DNA from: Diprion similis | Lineage: Eukaryota; Arthropoda; Insecta; Hymenoptera; Diprionidae | Assembly: GCF_021155765.1 (NCBI RefSeq) | Contig: NC_060108.1 | Coordinates: 17,385,025-17,449,024, forward strand | DNA length: 64,000 nucleotides | Direction: 5' to 3' | In this document: one piece after another, positions 16,401-29,190 of the stretch | Position numbering within the stretch: the first letter of the stretch is position 1 | How the letters are laid out: each line of letters opens with the position of its first letter | Made by a program: the position numbers and the translations under genes | The notes under the pieces: generated by a model | What the model was told of the DNA's origin: nothing | Databases searched by the model: none | The model's input: only the letters and a program-made list of their open reading frames with translations

Positions 16401-19400
16401 ATTGAACTCAGTTTACTGTTGCAGCATCGAAGCAACTCGTAACACAGACGTCCACATAAAACAGCATTACCTATAATTGGAACATGCCTTCATGATAAAT
16501 ATTGTACTCTATTGGTCCACAACCAAACTATAAATTAATCCACTTTTTTTGCTTGCATCGCAAGAAGTTCACCTTTGATTTTACATTTTCTTTTTATATC
16601 TCTCTATTCAAATCTGATAAAATTTTGCTATGACACTTTTGCATGGAATTATTTCCGCACCAATGTAAATTGTCTTGACCATGGTCTTGAATACAAAAAA
16701 TGATACAAGTAACACACATAGATGTTAAATGCATATAAATCTAATTCGTGTAAGATATTGTGTATATTATTATAAATTCTCAGATCTGAAGATGGCTGGC
16801 TGCGCTAGCCGAAATGTAATTAATAAAACCAAACAATTGAAATGACTGCTTACTGAAATCAATACAAATGTCTACATACCAACAAAGATTGGAGATTTTT
16901 TTCATTACAATAAAATATACCAAAATAGTCATGCTTGAAATTGAACTCGATTTGAATTGCAGTTAATAAGAATTATGGATAATAAAAATACATTATGATA
17001 CACTATTATAGCGAATGAAGTATACCGATCTCATGTGAAAAAAAAAAACCCTGTGAAGACTAAAACTAATTTACAGTGAAAAGGCTTTCTGCAATTAATG
17101 TCATCGAAACTTTTAAACAAAAACCACTTCAAAAAAGTTTATTTTACCTTGAAATAAAGTGACGGAGTAGTTGTTCAAAAACGCTCTAAATCCAGCAAAA
17201 ACGTGTCTTAACAAAGTCTCAGACTGTCCTACTTGTAGAAAAGATAAATAAATGTCAAATATTTTCCGCATTACTGGATTATATCCGTCGCCAGTCACGA
17301 GAGCATCCTATGAAAAATGATATCAAAATTTAATAATATTTATCAACTCTGGTGATTCGTTATTAATAGCAAAAAAATTGATGTACCTTGAAATGAATAC
17401 AGTATAATCCCAAACAATCAAGTGCTATGAGACCAACTTCGGTTGCCATATTAGCTTCTAATAACGCTTGATGTAACTTTCCACTCTCATTTTCAGCTAA
17501 ATTTTCTCGAGCAACTGTATTATGCGTCTGCAGCGTACCAGTCCCAGAAGTTTCAGATGAGAAATCTGGTGGAGCCATCCTTGCAGGTAGAGTCATAGCC
17601 TTGACAGTACGTGGTTTCCCACCAGTGCTAGTCGAGTTACTTGCTATCTGTCGTTTTCCCACATATTTAAAATGGTAAAGACTCATTCTGAAATAAAACG
17701 TTTTATTCCCATTGTTAGTTCAAAATTTTCAGAACAGATATCTAATATTTACTTACTCAATGACCGTGAAAAAGCTAAGTAATTCATTGTCACTGCACTG
17801 CTGCCACCAAGCTATAATCTGATGATCGCCTAAATGCTTGACAACAAATAAAAAGCAGAGTAGTAGATCTTTGACTTCGGCTGATTGAAGTTTGTCACAT
17901 CTAGACGAAGTCTGGGTGACGCTTAACGATCGTGAATGGCCTTTGTGTTCATGAGTACCATTTTCTGTGGGCTCTCGAATTATAGCAGTTTCCTGAGAAA
18001 TGTTCGATTGAGATGCTCCAGACATTGTAGATGCATCAGATTCTATGCTCGTGCAAGAATTTCCATTGACTAAACCCTGTCCAGCAATCGCAGCAAAGTA
18101 TGTGGAGTCCCGAAGATGCATGGAGACACTGATAGGAGATTGGGTATCTAAATTCAGAGTGAATCTGTAACAGTTGGGAGAAAATTTATTTTGCTATATC
18201 GTAGAAAGAATGTAGATGTTCCAGGAGAGTTTAAAAATGTAATTGAATGAAAAATACCTATGCATTGACCTTGGTGTACTAGTACCAGTTGTATTGTTAG
18301 TGTTGGTGTCTCTGTTTAGCAGAAAGGAACTACTACTTGATATTCTGTTTGACGTGTTTTGCTTTCCTTCACTCTTAGATGTACTATCATGTACCGATTC
18401 TAGTCTGTGCAAATTTTCCAGTACTATACCTAACCAAGGTATATATATTGAGGCTATTCTACTCAATTGCCCCTGAAACAACATCAATTGTATGGATGCC
18501 GGTCATGTTCAACAAATTGTTGAGGAGAACTCTTAATCAGGTTTCAAACTCACTTTATTTTGATACCGATCATCCAGTTCATGTTTAGCCATCAAATCTC
18601 TCAACGTTGCAACTGCAACTTTTCTAATTTGCACAATTTCATTCAATGATGTTTTCACCTCTTGTAAAAGTAAACCAACCAGGAAATGGTGCTTGCAAAA
18701 GTTCTCAGACAGGCAGTACTCATTCATTAACTCTGTAAGAATTTTGAACAATTGTTTTTATATATTTTTTTTTAACAAGCAAATTCATTTTTCTAATATT
18801 GTCAAAGTGCTGGGGAAAAATTAATCCACTTTTCACACATTTGCCACACACTAATCTATTTGCCATAAATATTTATGTATGTGCAACTTTCATTGAAAAT
18901 ATAAGTATTACAGTTAAAAAGAATGATGACAATTCTCTGTGCTACGATGTACGAAAGGGGGAAGGAATCTTCAAATGAAGTAAACCAATGTGCATATTTC
19001 TCTCAATTACTATGGCTACATGAGAAAACCATAATACAGTTTGAGATTATGAATATGGCATAACATACCATCGCTATCAGGCTCTGTCTCTGTATCTTCG
19101 GAGAGAGGCATAAAATGAATATATTACAAATGTACAGATTGAAGCCGTAGTATGCTGTCTGAAATGCTTACCTCTGCTGGTTATTCTTGACTGCATCATC
19201 GGCAAATTAAAGGAGACATAATGTTCGTGGGAGCAAATGATTTGTAAGAACATGAATTTAAAATCATGTAAAGCACGGGGATCTCCAGGTGCAAAATTAT
19301 CCATATAGGAATTGATTAACCGAAATACAAAGCCTCGATCCATGAATGTCAAGCATTTCTGTGACAAAAACAAGAAAATTTCAGAAATTTGAACGATTCA

Positions 19401-22400
19401 GAAATAAACTTCTAACAGATGATTCTAAAAGTAAATTTCAGGATACGAAATATATAGCGCACCTTTAAAAAATGTGCGAGGCTTTTGTTTAGCTCCTGGG
19501 TTTCAACTGGCATTTCCTTGTATCTCTTCATGAGATACGGCATAATTACATCTAAAAGATTTTCTATGTTCTTGTGATATTCTTTGGAAAACCTTTCGTT
19601 TCTGTGCATCTGAAAGCCCGTTACACTATCTTAATAAATTAGGAATTCATGGATATCATGCATGAAGTTAGAACAGGTCAAAATAAAAATCATCCAATTT
19701 TTATATAAATTTCGAATGTTTGTTGTATAACCGTAAATCTAACCTTAATTCTGCCAGTGTTTAGCAAATGCTGTGCCATACTTTTGATCATGATGTCAAA
19801 GAAAAAACTGGAGTGATGCATAAATTTATTGACTACTAAAAAGTCAGTATTACTTGGTTGTAACAGTGTCGGAAGATGTTTTCCAAGCTCTTCATGTACA
19901 GTTGTATTTCCAGTTTCCTTGGATGGAGATACAAACACAAACTGTAAATAAAAATATAATTGTTCAAGACTAGTAATAACTGAATCACGAAAAAAAAAAA
20001 AAAAAGTACATAATGTAAAAAGTTACCGTGACATAAGCTTGCAATGTTTCTTTCCGTTCCGCCTCATGCACCATATTAATGATATGTATCAATACCCTGA
20101 TGATGTATAAGCCTACATCTTCATTAGATGTAAATATCAGCAACGTGAAAAGTTGGTTCAATATCGTTGGTAGAAATGTGATAGCTGTGACCATTTGAAT
20201 AGCATGAGCAGCTTTCAATATTTTGCACGTTTCTGATTCGGATGGCATGGCGGATGGCTTGGTATCTAGTATTCGCTCAGCATGGCCGAATAGATTATGT
20301 AGATGTTGATCTCTGGCAAATACTGTAGAGATAAGTTGAAAGCCAACTGTGAATATGGGACGTTGCGAATCAATCCAAATTATATCAGGCCCAGCATTCT
20401 GTATGAAAAAATACATAGGTTTCTCATGAAATAATTATATTAAAGAGAAGAAGGAGTAGTTAATCTACTAACTTGTTAGGATCTTAGACGAAACTGGGAC
20501 TTTGAATGAAAGGACGTTTTGTGGATGGAAACAAGGAGAAATTAAATGCATTACTCTGATGAACCTTACAAAAACTGAAATGTAGTAGTGAATGAATTAA
20601 AATGAAAAAATAAATAATAAAGCAAATCTTACTTTGGATTGCATGAAGTGATGGAGATGAAGACTAGAACGGTTTTAAGGAAAGCACATAAAATAGCAAA
20701 GCGTAAATAAATCTCATCAAGACCATCTCCTCACTAAGTATTGTATATACATATATGGTCAAATTAAAAGGGAAATGAAACAATAGTTATTTGAACAGAC
20801 GTCAGTACAACACATATATAGTTAAACTCACGTACATCTGATGAGTGGAAAATGGTTGGTAAGTAAAAATACACACACAGACAGTGCCTTCACCCAAATC
20901 TGCCGTGTGCATTGCAAATGCTTGTAGGTAATCAAAACTACTTCTTTACGTCTATTTCACATATCTTAATTATATTTTACGACCTAATTATGGCCGCAAA
21001 AACAAGTCCAAGTATCAGTGATAATTTGAAAGTTGATGAAATGAAGGGCCTTGAAAACACAAATGAAATTAGTGGATGAATGGATATGACCTTACTCTTA
21101 CCCCTTTCCCTAGGCCTAGGGGTTGGATGGACAGGTAACCGGCTGGTAAATGCGTAGCTACGGGTAACACTTGAACATCCACGTTTAGCCTGATCAAAGC
21201 ACGTATTTAAGAAGACAAGTTTACGAGCATTGAAGGATAACAGACTAAATATTTAATAAAGGTAAACACTCGTTGGACACAAAATGGTTTTAACTATTCA
21301 AACATTGTAAGTATGAAGTCTCAATGACCAAACGATCATATTTCTTTGTTAAATTGAACCATGCAAAACATACCGGCCCTTGTGCAGTAATGGAGCCCAC
21401 GAGTACCCAACGCAATTTTCAACCCCGTTTTCTTTTTTCTTATTCATATCACAGCTGATATGATAGAAAGAGAATAGAAGATGATGCTTTGAAGACAATT
21501 TAGTCGGTAGCCTCATTTTTATTTCTTCGTACCAAGAAGGGACTGCATTATGATGTAGAACTGAGCAGGATGCTCTAAGACGCAAAATCGATAAGCCAGG
21601 TTTCCCGTAAATACACTACGTAAAAACATAATAATTATTAATATCACCGATGTCTCATTGAAACCATGATCAATTAAGCTTTTTTAAAAAATTGACAAAC
21701 AAATTCAAATTTACTCTTATTGGCTGAGCATTTTCGTTGTCACTGTCTCTAAGCTCAACAATACAAGCTATGTTTCTTGCTCTCGTAAAAATCTTTTGAG
21801 TGTCAAAAGAAAGGGTTTGAGGATAAACATATAGATGATTTATGTAAGTGATGTAAGGATGAACTTCTCTTTCCGATGATCCTTCAAACTCGGCAATTTC
21901 CAGAGTCGGCTCTGACGTGGGTGGTATAGGAAATGGTTTCAATGGCACAAAAGAAGTCGTTAACGTATCTAAACATGTAATGAATGACACAGTCATGAAT
22001 ACTCTGAATACAATTACAACGAATTTTTAAAACACTTCTATTTTTTGTTAGCAAATTGTTATACTAGAAAACATCAAGTTATGTACTCACTTTCTGGAAT
22101 TTCTGTGATTGGTTCTATTTTTAGTTTCAACCATCCTGGTATAACTGTGAGCTTACTGAGTTTCTCTGGTCTGTAAAAATAAAAATTACAGGATGATGAA
22201 TTTACACAAATTACTCTTTTAGCAGACTAAGTTTCTATGTTTTGAGAAATGTTCTGCTACCACATAATGATTCTCAAGATAAAGTTCTATTCAGCTTCAA
22301 GTGAATTCATTTTGAATCAAGAAATAATCGACCGTAATACAGATTGTTTAATTTTGTGAAAAAAAGTAACCGACTTCAGGCACATAAGTAGTAAAAAAAA

Positions 22401-25400
22401 ATTATTATCGTCAATAACGCATAAAGCAAGTTACTCACTTCCTGTATTCCGATAAAAGCTTCAATAATTCATCATCTCTGATTTTATTCCCTTCCTGTCT
22501 GTATATTGCTGGGAAGTCTGAGGCAGTATCCAATTCATTGCTGTATAATCTGAACAAAGGCCTTGCCGCCCAAGCAAAAGGCATTGTGTAATTTCCAAGC
22601 CTGGATATTAAAAAATGGTAACAATTATTGATCACTTTTAAGTGTATCTAGGAAAAATTCGGTGAACGTTTGATCTACCTTTGACATGCAGCTTTAACTT
22701 GTTTATGAAGTTTCAGACCAAGTCTAGGATCTTTCGTAGCTCTGATATAAGGTTCAGATGTTTGACAAATACCACCTTGTAATATTTTGTCTATTCTCAC
22801 AACGAGAAATATGTCAGGATGTGGATTGCTGACGCTAAAGATAGCCTGCAAATAAAAATGACTCAAGCAACTGATAAAACAGATCAATGATGAGCTTGTA
22901 TGTAAAAATGATTTGAAAATCTTGATATGACATAGTAAATAGTTGATTTACATACTTGTTTGGGATACATAAGCCATTCTTTCGGTAAGCTTTTGATTTC
23001 TTCTGGCAATGGAACATCCTCTTCCTTTTCAGTCATGATTCCTACTGGGCTCAATTCTTTGGCAATATTTCTAACTACTTCGTTGTTGATATCGAAGTGA
23101 AAGTTTTCTGTCAGTTTCCTGCCATTTCTTACATCAAACAAACATAATGTAGTTTGATAAGGCTCGACCTGGCACAGAGAATCCTTTTCATCTATCGGAG
23201 CTTGTAATCTAAACTTCAAGCTCTCACATTTTATCAAAAATCTTTGGCCAAATTGCTCCTTATAAGGATCTATAGTAGTGTCAGGAGAACTGCCTGTTGG
23301 GCTTTTAGCATGCGGTATATGAGGATATATACAAAATAATTTACGTCTATTCTCACGCCTCGACAATGCTATACTTGTGTCGGTTTCTCTGGAATATCTT
23401 ATTAACTGAGGGTTCATACTCTGCTCCAAGCCTTTCAAGGTTCCATACACCTATACAACAGTGAAATTATTACTAATATTAATATTCATCAGACTGACAG
23501 TACATAATAAATGCAGAAAAAATTCTCTTCCATCAATTCAAAGTTTAGATAATTCATATCAAAATGCTAAATTAGAATGACATCGGTCCTTCAATAAAGT
23601 TTAAGATTATTGATACTAAAATTCAAATCATTATCTTACTTGCATAGGCTGAGGTGACGGAGGCGGTGTATTGCAGGCTCTTTCTAATGAAGCCGCTCTC
23701 TTATCTTCCTGCTGTTTATAGTGTTGAAGCACAGAGCTTAATTTGAGCAACCAATCTTGTAGTTCTATTTCGCTATCTGCAGCCAAGCTGTAAGACTTGT
23801 GTGTTCCTGTCATTCTAAGTTCAAAACAGTATCTTCCACGCTTAGTGTTCCTCACAACTTCAGAGCAAAAATCCATTACTATTGTTAATTTAGCTTCTCC
23901 TTTCTTTTCATCTTTAAATAACTCAAGGATATAGGTTCCATCCACCTCTTGTCTCAAGTGACAATAACGGCGTTTAAATGATTTGGAACCAATGTGAACA
24001 AACATACGATCGCTACCAATCTCAGGACCTTTCATTAAGTATCCCTGCTTTGTAATCCCATCACTCTTAGTTGAATCCTGTTTAGAATATACAAATTTTA
24101 CATTAAATGAATTGGTGAACATAATATAAATACTATCCCAATTAACTAAGGTAAAATTAAAGGTAACTTTCTTTAGCATTATCAGTACGAATAAAACCGT
24201 ACAAGATTATGTCAATGATTATGGTTAGAAATGAGATTATTTCCTACCTCATCTACTTGATCAACTTCTGTATCAATTTCATATACCTCATCTTTGAGGT
24301 TGTCAGAATTTGTTATTCTGCAACATAGTAAGGTGAAAATGAATATTTGTGAGATTAATTTCAATGAACTAAATTTTCCATAGTCTGTCAATTTGTGACT
24401 TCAAAAACCATAATACATACTTTGGTAATTCTAAGTAACTTCCGCTATATGCTGTATATTTGTAATGCACTAGGTTCCAATTGGAAGAATAAGTTTTAAG
24501 ACATTCTTTAGTGAGAAGACTGCAGCCATTTTCGCTCTCAGTACTTTCAGAAACATGCCGTACGGTAGAGACGACAGTTCTATATCTTCTTGGCAACACA
24601 ACTTGCTATAAAAGAAAACAATACACAGTTGAAAATTCTTTTACTATAGTAATTTCTCCCAAATTACTTTCTATCTCCTCAAAAATACAGCACAAAGATT
24701 TCCAACCAAGCTAAATCTGAACTTTAGGAGTTTCTTGTTTAGATTACCAAGACACATATAAGCTAAATATTTAACATAGAGAGGTGTGTTAACATTAAGT
24801 GTCAAATGTTTACAACAGGAGAGAGAAAAATGAAATTTCCATACAATCTGATAGGCTGATTCAAATCATCATCAGGCAGAGTTTCTATGGTGGTAATAAT
24901 AGCCGCTTTATTTTAGCTACCAAGTTCGTGAAAAGGAAGTTGTCTTTGTATAACTTTTTAAATGCTTCAAATTTTATGTAATTATACAACAATCAACGAT
25001 CAACGAAATTTTTTAGATTGAATACGATATATACTAAAAACTACTGTGGTTGAGAGATTTACCGAAACATCATCCTGAGGATACAGTAAAAGCTCACGCT
25101 GTGGGTCATTTTGTAGAAGAGTTTTGTTCTTCAGTACAAAATTTTCAAAGTCTATGGGATCTACAAGGTGTGGTTTGTTCTGAAATAAATCATAATACGT
25201 TTCATTATTACACAAACTAGATTATTTTTTTATTTAGAAAAGAAGATGAAAGATGAAAACATTCTGCACAGCAGGAGATGTGTTAGATTACTAATTAAAT
25301 AGCGCTGTAGATAACATTAGTATAGAGTTGACAGTGGATTCGATACTCTGATGTACAAAATTGAATATAGCAAGGAACATGATTCATGAAAGTTAGTATG

Positions 25401-25610
25401 AACTTTCGTAGGTATAAAGTATATTCAAGTTTATTGCGCTCCAGAGATGTTGCATAATTACCAGTCAGTGGACGTTAAAAATAGACGAAAGTAGACATGT
25501 GTTTGTAGTACCTGTACTGTGCTCTCTCTAACAACCTGCGATACGGTTTCCCTGAGTTGTGCAGCCATCCCTGGTTTGCCCAGACCTCGAGTAAACTTTC
25601 TTTCGCTCAT
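13404..25610 (-). CDS. Ziz: Zizimin / DOCK9-10-11 type guanine nucleotide exchange factor
   Basis: DOCK-D proteins activate Cdc42 (DOCK11 also Rac) at membranes. There are 29 coding exons: 25512-25610, 25063-25179, 24421-24605, 24248-24317, 23640-24077, 22956-23450, 22679-22845, 22439-22600, 22091-22170, 21715-21968, 21374-21615, 21102-21189, 20027-20398, 19744-19941, 19463-19609, 19172-19358, 19069-19095, 18554-18732, 18258-18472, 17757-18164, 17387-17687, 17148-17307, 16310-16470, 15631-15960, 15372-15513, 14537-14799, 14095-14452, 13724-14015, 13404-13638. The total is 6372 nt, 2123 aa (human DOCK11 about 2070). The N-terminus [14 protein letters not shown] is the DOCK-D signature. The PH domain at about residues 163-290 separates this class from DOCK-A, B and C. 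DHR1 (C2-like) is at about 630-800, and the DHR2 exchange domain at about 1630-2080 includes SFPYVKKRI and [13 protein letters not shown] (V2013 aligns with the nucleotide-sensor valine). Junction phases all agree. Confidence 0.95.
16786..16814 (+). ncRNA. Hammerhead-like RNA motif in a Zizimin intron (candidate)
   Basis: The plus strand reads CTGAAGA (16786-16792), T, then GGCTGGC (16794-16800), TGC loop, GCTAGCC (16804-16810), then GAAA (16811-16814). This matches the hammerhead core CUGANGA, a seven-pair stem II with one G-U pair, and GAAA. Minimal hammerheads of this form are known at the ends of Penelope-like retroelements. Stems I and III are not convincing in the flanks, so it may be an inactive remnant. 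It is antisense to Zizimin, inside the intron 16471-17147. Confidence 0.45.
19069..19095 (-). other. Ziz: 27-nt microexon of Zizimin
   Basis: This exon encodes about nine mostly acidic residues (DTETEPDSD) between exons 19172-19358 and 18554-18732. It is bounded by CTCTCCGAAG and GTATGTTA. The flanking exons meet it in matching phase (one base in, one base out). Skipping it would keep the frame, so it may be alternatively spliced. Confidence 0.7.
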
Positions 25611-26811
25611 CTTGACCGATGACAAACCATCAGTTTATTTCATATGCGTTAATATTTAAATACATCACATAGTACTATACACCTGCGGCAAAACCGACAC
25701 TTTTTTATCGGCTTTATCGCCATACTTGTTTAGCGTAGTGTATGACGTAAAGAAATTCCACCTGCTAATCGCTGCGTACGAAAATCCGGTAGCAAAACAT
25801 CAAGGAGATAGAAACAACTGTATGGTTTATGATGATGCGTAGATAAAGTGCATTCCCATAAAATCTTAAGTTGTCAATGATGATGATAGTTTATATTTTA
25901 TCACACTCTTCAAAATTTGACGTTTCGTCAGCCATTTTATAGATGGTTTTTCTTTTTTAGTCCCTATAGGTAACTCAAGAGGAACAAGAGACAAGCAAGC
26001 CACTGACTGCACTTATGTGCTGCACCTACCCACCACTGGTATCAACGCATGAGTGTACGTATGAATACATACACGTATACAAATTTCCACGATCTACGAG
26101 ATGTCCGCACCGGTCCACCGCAGCACCACCGCAGTTCAACGCTGATTTCCGCCGGCTAGGACTGCGCGGTCTGCGCTTACGATTAGCGCGATCCTCAGTA
26201 GGTGCGGTAGGTACAATCGCATCCACGTCGCGGATTACGGATTGACGGATCGCATTTTGCTTTCCTCAACGCCCACTCCACAATCCGAGGCGCACAAGTC
26301 GAGATCGCCGCTTATCAAGCGCTACAGGCGCTATATCAGCTGATTCTCGCAGCAGTAACAGCAGCAGCAGACGAACTCATTGAATTTACGTCACTCGTAT
26401 GAATAGAAATTTTCAAAAATTGGTCGACCGGTACGAAGGAATCTGGAGACTTCGGGATGACCTCTCTAAATTGTCAAATCATCATATTTGAATCACACAT
26501 GCGAACATTCCACTAATAAGCGCTGTGAGCTTTCAGCACGATCACAAATACTTGACATACATGCCTATATCGAGTACACCTATGATCACACGGATAGCTC
26601 AGCATTGCATGTTTAAAAATAATTGGCTGGGGCCCGAGATTTGTTGCGTGTTACGTAGATCGTGTCGTTTTTTCATAGACTGGTGCAGTGAATAAACACG
26701 TATCAGTGAAAACAACTGGTAACACCAAGGGAGGCGAACCTTCGCGTCCCAGTTCTAAACGCGAAGGGATATACTGTGCCTGGAACTGCAAGGAATAAGC
26801 TGGGCGATACT
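25611..26811. promoter_or_regulatory. Divergent promoter interval of Zizimin and PPM1L phosphatase
   Basis: The two start codons are 1.2 kb apart on opposite strands. The stretch from about 26080 to 26340 is clearly richer in C, G and CpG than its surroundings, as expected for a broadly used promoter. The sequence from about 26640 to 26811 is probably the PPM1L 5' UTR. Overlapping frames at 26015-26245 and 26026-26226 on opposite strands reflect this composition rather than genes. Confidence 0.45.
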
Positions 26812-29190
26812 ATGGAAGATGAATTGGAAGACAAAGTTCTGTATCAAACGTACGTCTCGCATATGAAACTTATATCAAAATTTGCTGTAGGTATTCCTAC
26901 AGGGTTTAATACTGGCATTAACACCCCTATTGGTTATCTCTGGAGAATCATGCGCATCTACGTTCTAAAGCCTGAGATTCTCGTCTGCGGAGCAGTACTC
27001 GTTGTAATGCTCTTTTACCTTCAAGCCGTCGATGTGTGGAGCAGAACATTACTTGGCAGAATTCAATATACTCTAGGGCGATCAACCTCAAAGGTATCAA
27101 ACACTCAAATCAAAGTGTAACTAATCATATGGTTAACCCATGTAATATTGCTCGCAGCTAGCAATAAGTCGGAATTAAATTATTTCCCATTTAAATTCAA
27201 GGTTTCGAAGCTTCAGTTTTTAGTAAACAGTTCTGTGAACAGCGGAGAAAAACTAAGTTGGGAATTGAAAGAAGGCTACATATCAGCTTATGCTGTGCAG
27301 GGCAGACGAGCACGGATGGAAGACCGTTTCGTAGTAAATGACGATATCAACTGTACAGGTGTCTCATTATTTGCAGTGTTCGATGGTCACGGAGGAGAAG
27401 TTAGTAGTGTACCTCTAGCTGTTTGTTAAATGCTATGTAGAATTATGTTGTCCCGTTAAAAAAAACTTTTTATGAAAGGCATATAATTGTTGGTGGATAG
27501 TTATTTTAGTGTTAAATTTTATTTCAGTTTGCTGCCAATTACGCCAGAGATAAACTAATACCTAATATTAACAACAAAGTCATCGAACTGAAAGATATGA
27601 TAGCTGGAAGACCGTCGAGAATTAAATCAGAAAACCCTGAGCAAATAAATGATGCTGAATCAAAAAACGATGAAAAAGACAAGCACGATGCGATCACTGC
27701 TCTCGAGCGCAAAAAGTCCTTCCGCAAAACTTTGAGCACCTCACTGACTGATGAATCTATGAAAAAAGCTGTTGGCGTTACTGATCCTGAGCTACTGGAT
27801 AAATTGGATAGTCTTGCTCGTCCAATAACTAGAGAGGTCAGAGTGACAATAAATATAGGCAGTAAACTCAGCTACTTTCCAACTTTCAAATAATACCATG
27901 TATAGGCTGTGAACCTCAACAAGTTCTACTAAATTCTTAATATACTGGTAGTAGGTTTACACAAATTTGCGAATCTTTTGAGATATCTAATTTTAAATAA
28001 TTATTTCAGGTTCGACCCAGTAGACCAGGTGAAAAGCGGCCACCAAAAATTGACACGGCTAGTTACCTTGATGGAAACAAAATAAACTATGGTAGATTGT
28101 TGACAGATGAAGTTCTTGCGGTTGATAGACTGTTGGTGGATGCTGCAAAGAAAAATATGGATGTGGCTGGTAATTGTTTTCAAGTCATCATGTAGTTATT
28201 ATTGGGAATTGACACTCAGTAATATTTCATCTGTTTCTTACAAAACTGAATTGCAAAATAAATAATTTGATGGGGTTTCATTGAAGCTAAATCTTTCCAC
28301 CGTATGACAAATTCTACACAATAAGCTTGGGACAAAAGGATCTGCTAATCTGAATACTGAAATTAATACGTTATTAGGCACTACTGCTTTGATAGCTCTA
28401 CTAGAAGGCAACAAGCTGATTGTTGCCAATGTTGGAGATTCACGAGGTGTAATGTGTGATGGAAAAGGCAATGCAATCCCTTTGTCCTTTGATCATAAGC
28501 CACAACAGGTATGCCCTCAAGTTACACTATATGCTGTCAAACATTTCACGAATTAGTAGTAAAGTATTACAGATTCACGAATTCATTTTCATTTACAGGG
28601 TGGTGTAACAATTTTTTTCTCTGTATCAAATGATGACAAAATATTATTCGCTTAATAAATGTTCTTACAGCGACGGGAGAGCAAGCGAATCAAGGAAGCT
28701 GGGGGTTTTGTCACGTTTAATGGAGTCTGGAGAGTAGCTGGGATCTTAGCAACATCCAGGGCTCTCGGCGATTACCCTTTGAAGGATAAAAAGCTAGTGA
28801 TTGCTGATCCTGATATTCTAACTTTTGACCTGAGTGATCATAATCCAATGTTCCTTGTCCTAGCATCTGATGGACTCTGGGATACATTTACGAATGAAGA
28901 AGCCGTTGCCTTTATCAAGGAACGTATTAACGAACCACACTATGGTGCTAAAAGTATTACTCTACAAAGTTACTACAGGTAAAATATATCTCACTGTATC
29001 TTATTTACTGTACGTTATTTTATTTCGAAAGGAATAATTAGAAAGATAACGATAGGCCTTGATGTTAGTTTGAATTCTTTGAACCATTTTATCAAATTTA
29101 TATTCCAGGGGATCCTTAGACAATATTACAGTCGTTGTGATCAACTTGAAGGATCGTAAATACAGTACAGCTACAACGAAACGAGTTTAA
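26812..29190 (+). CDS. Ppm1l: Membrane-anchored PP2C-type protein phosphatase, PPM1L family
   Basis: Metal-dependent Ser/Thr phosphatase. Mammalian PPM1L sits in the ER membrane and dampens stress-kinase signalling. Coding exons: 26812-27093, 27202-27399, 27528-27836, 28010-28169, 28378-28508, 28671-28978, 29109-29190, giving 489 aa. A single membrane segment lies at about residues 57-80 ([17 protein letters not shown]). The phosphatase domain then begins with [14 protein letters not shown] and metal-binding FDGHGG (D155), followed by [28 protein letters not shown] and the final DNITVVV aspartate. About 100 charged residues are inserted in exons 3-4 relative to human PPM1L (360 aa), between the DGHGG helix and the GTTALIALL strand. 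The start is the first ATG in frame; an upstream in-frame GTG is not used. An AATAAA overlaps the stop codon, and others lie at 29615 and 29633. Confidence 0.92.
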
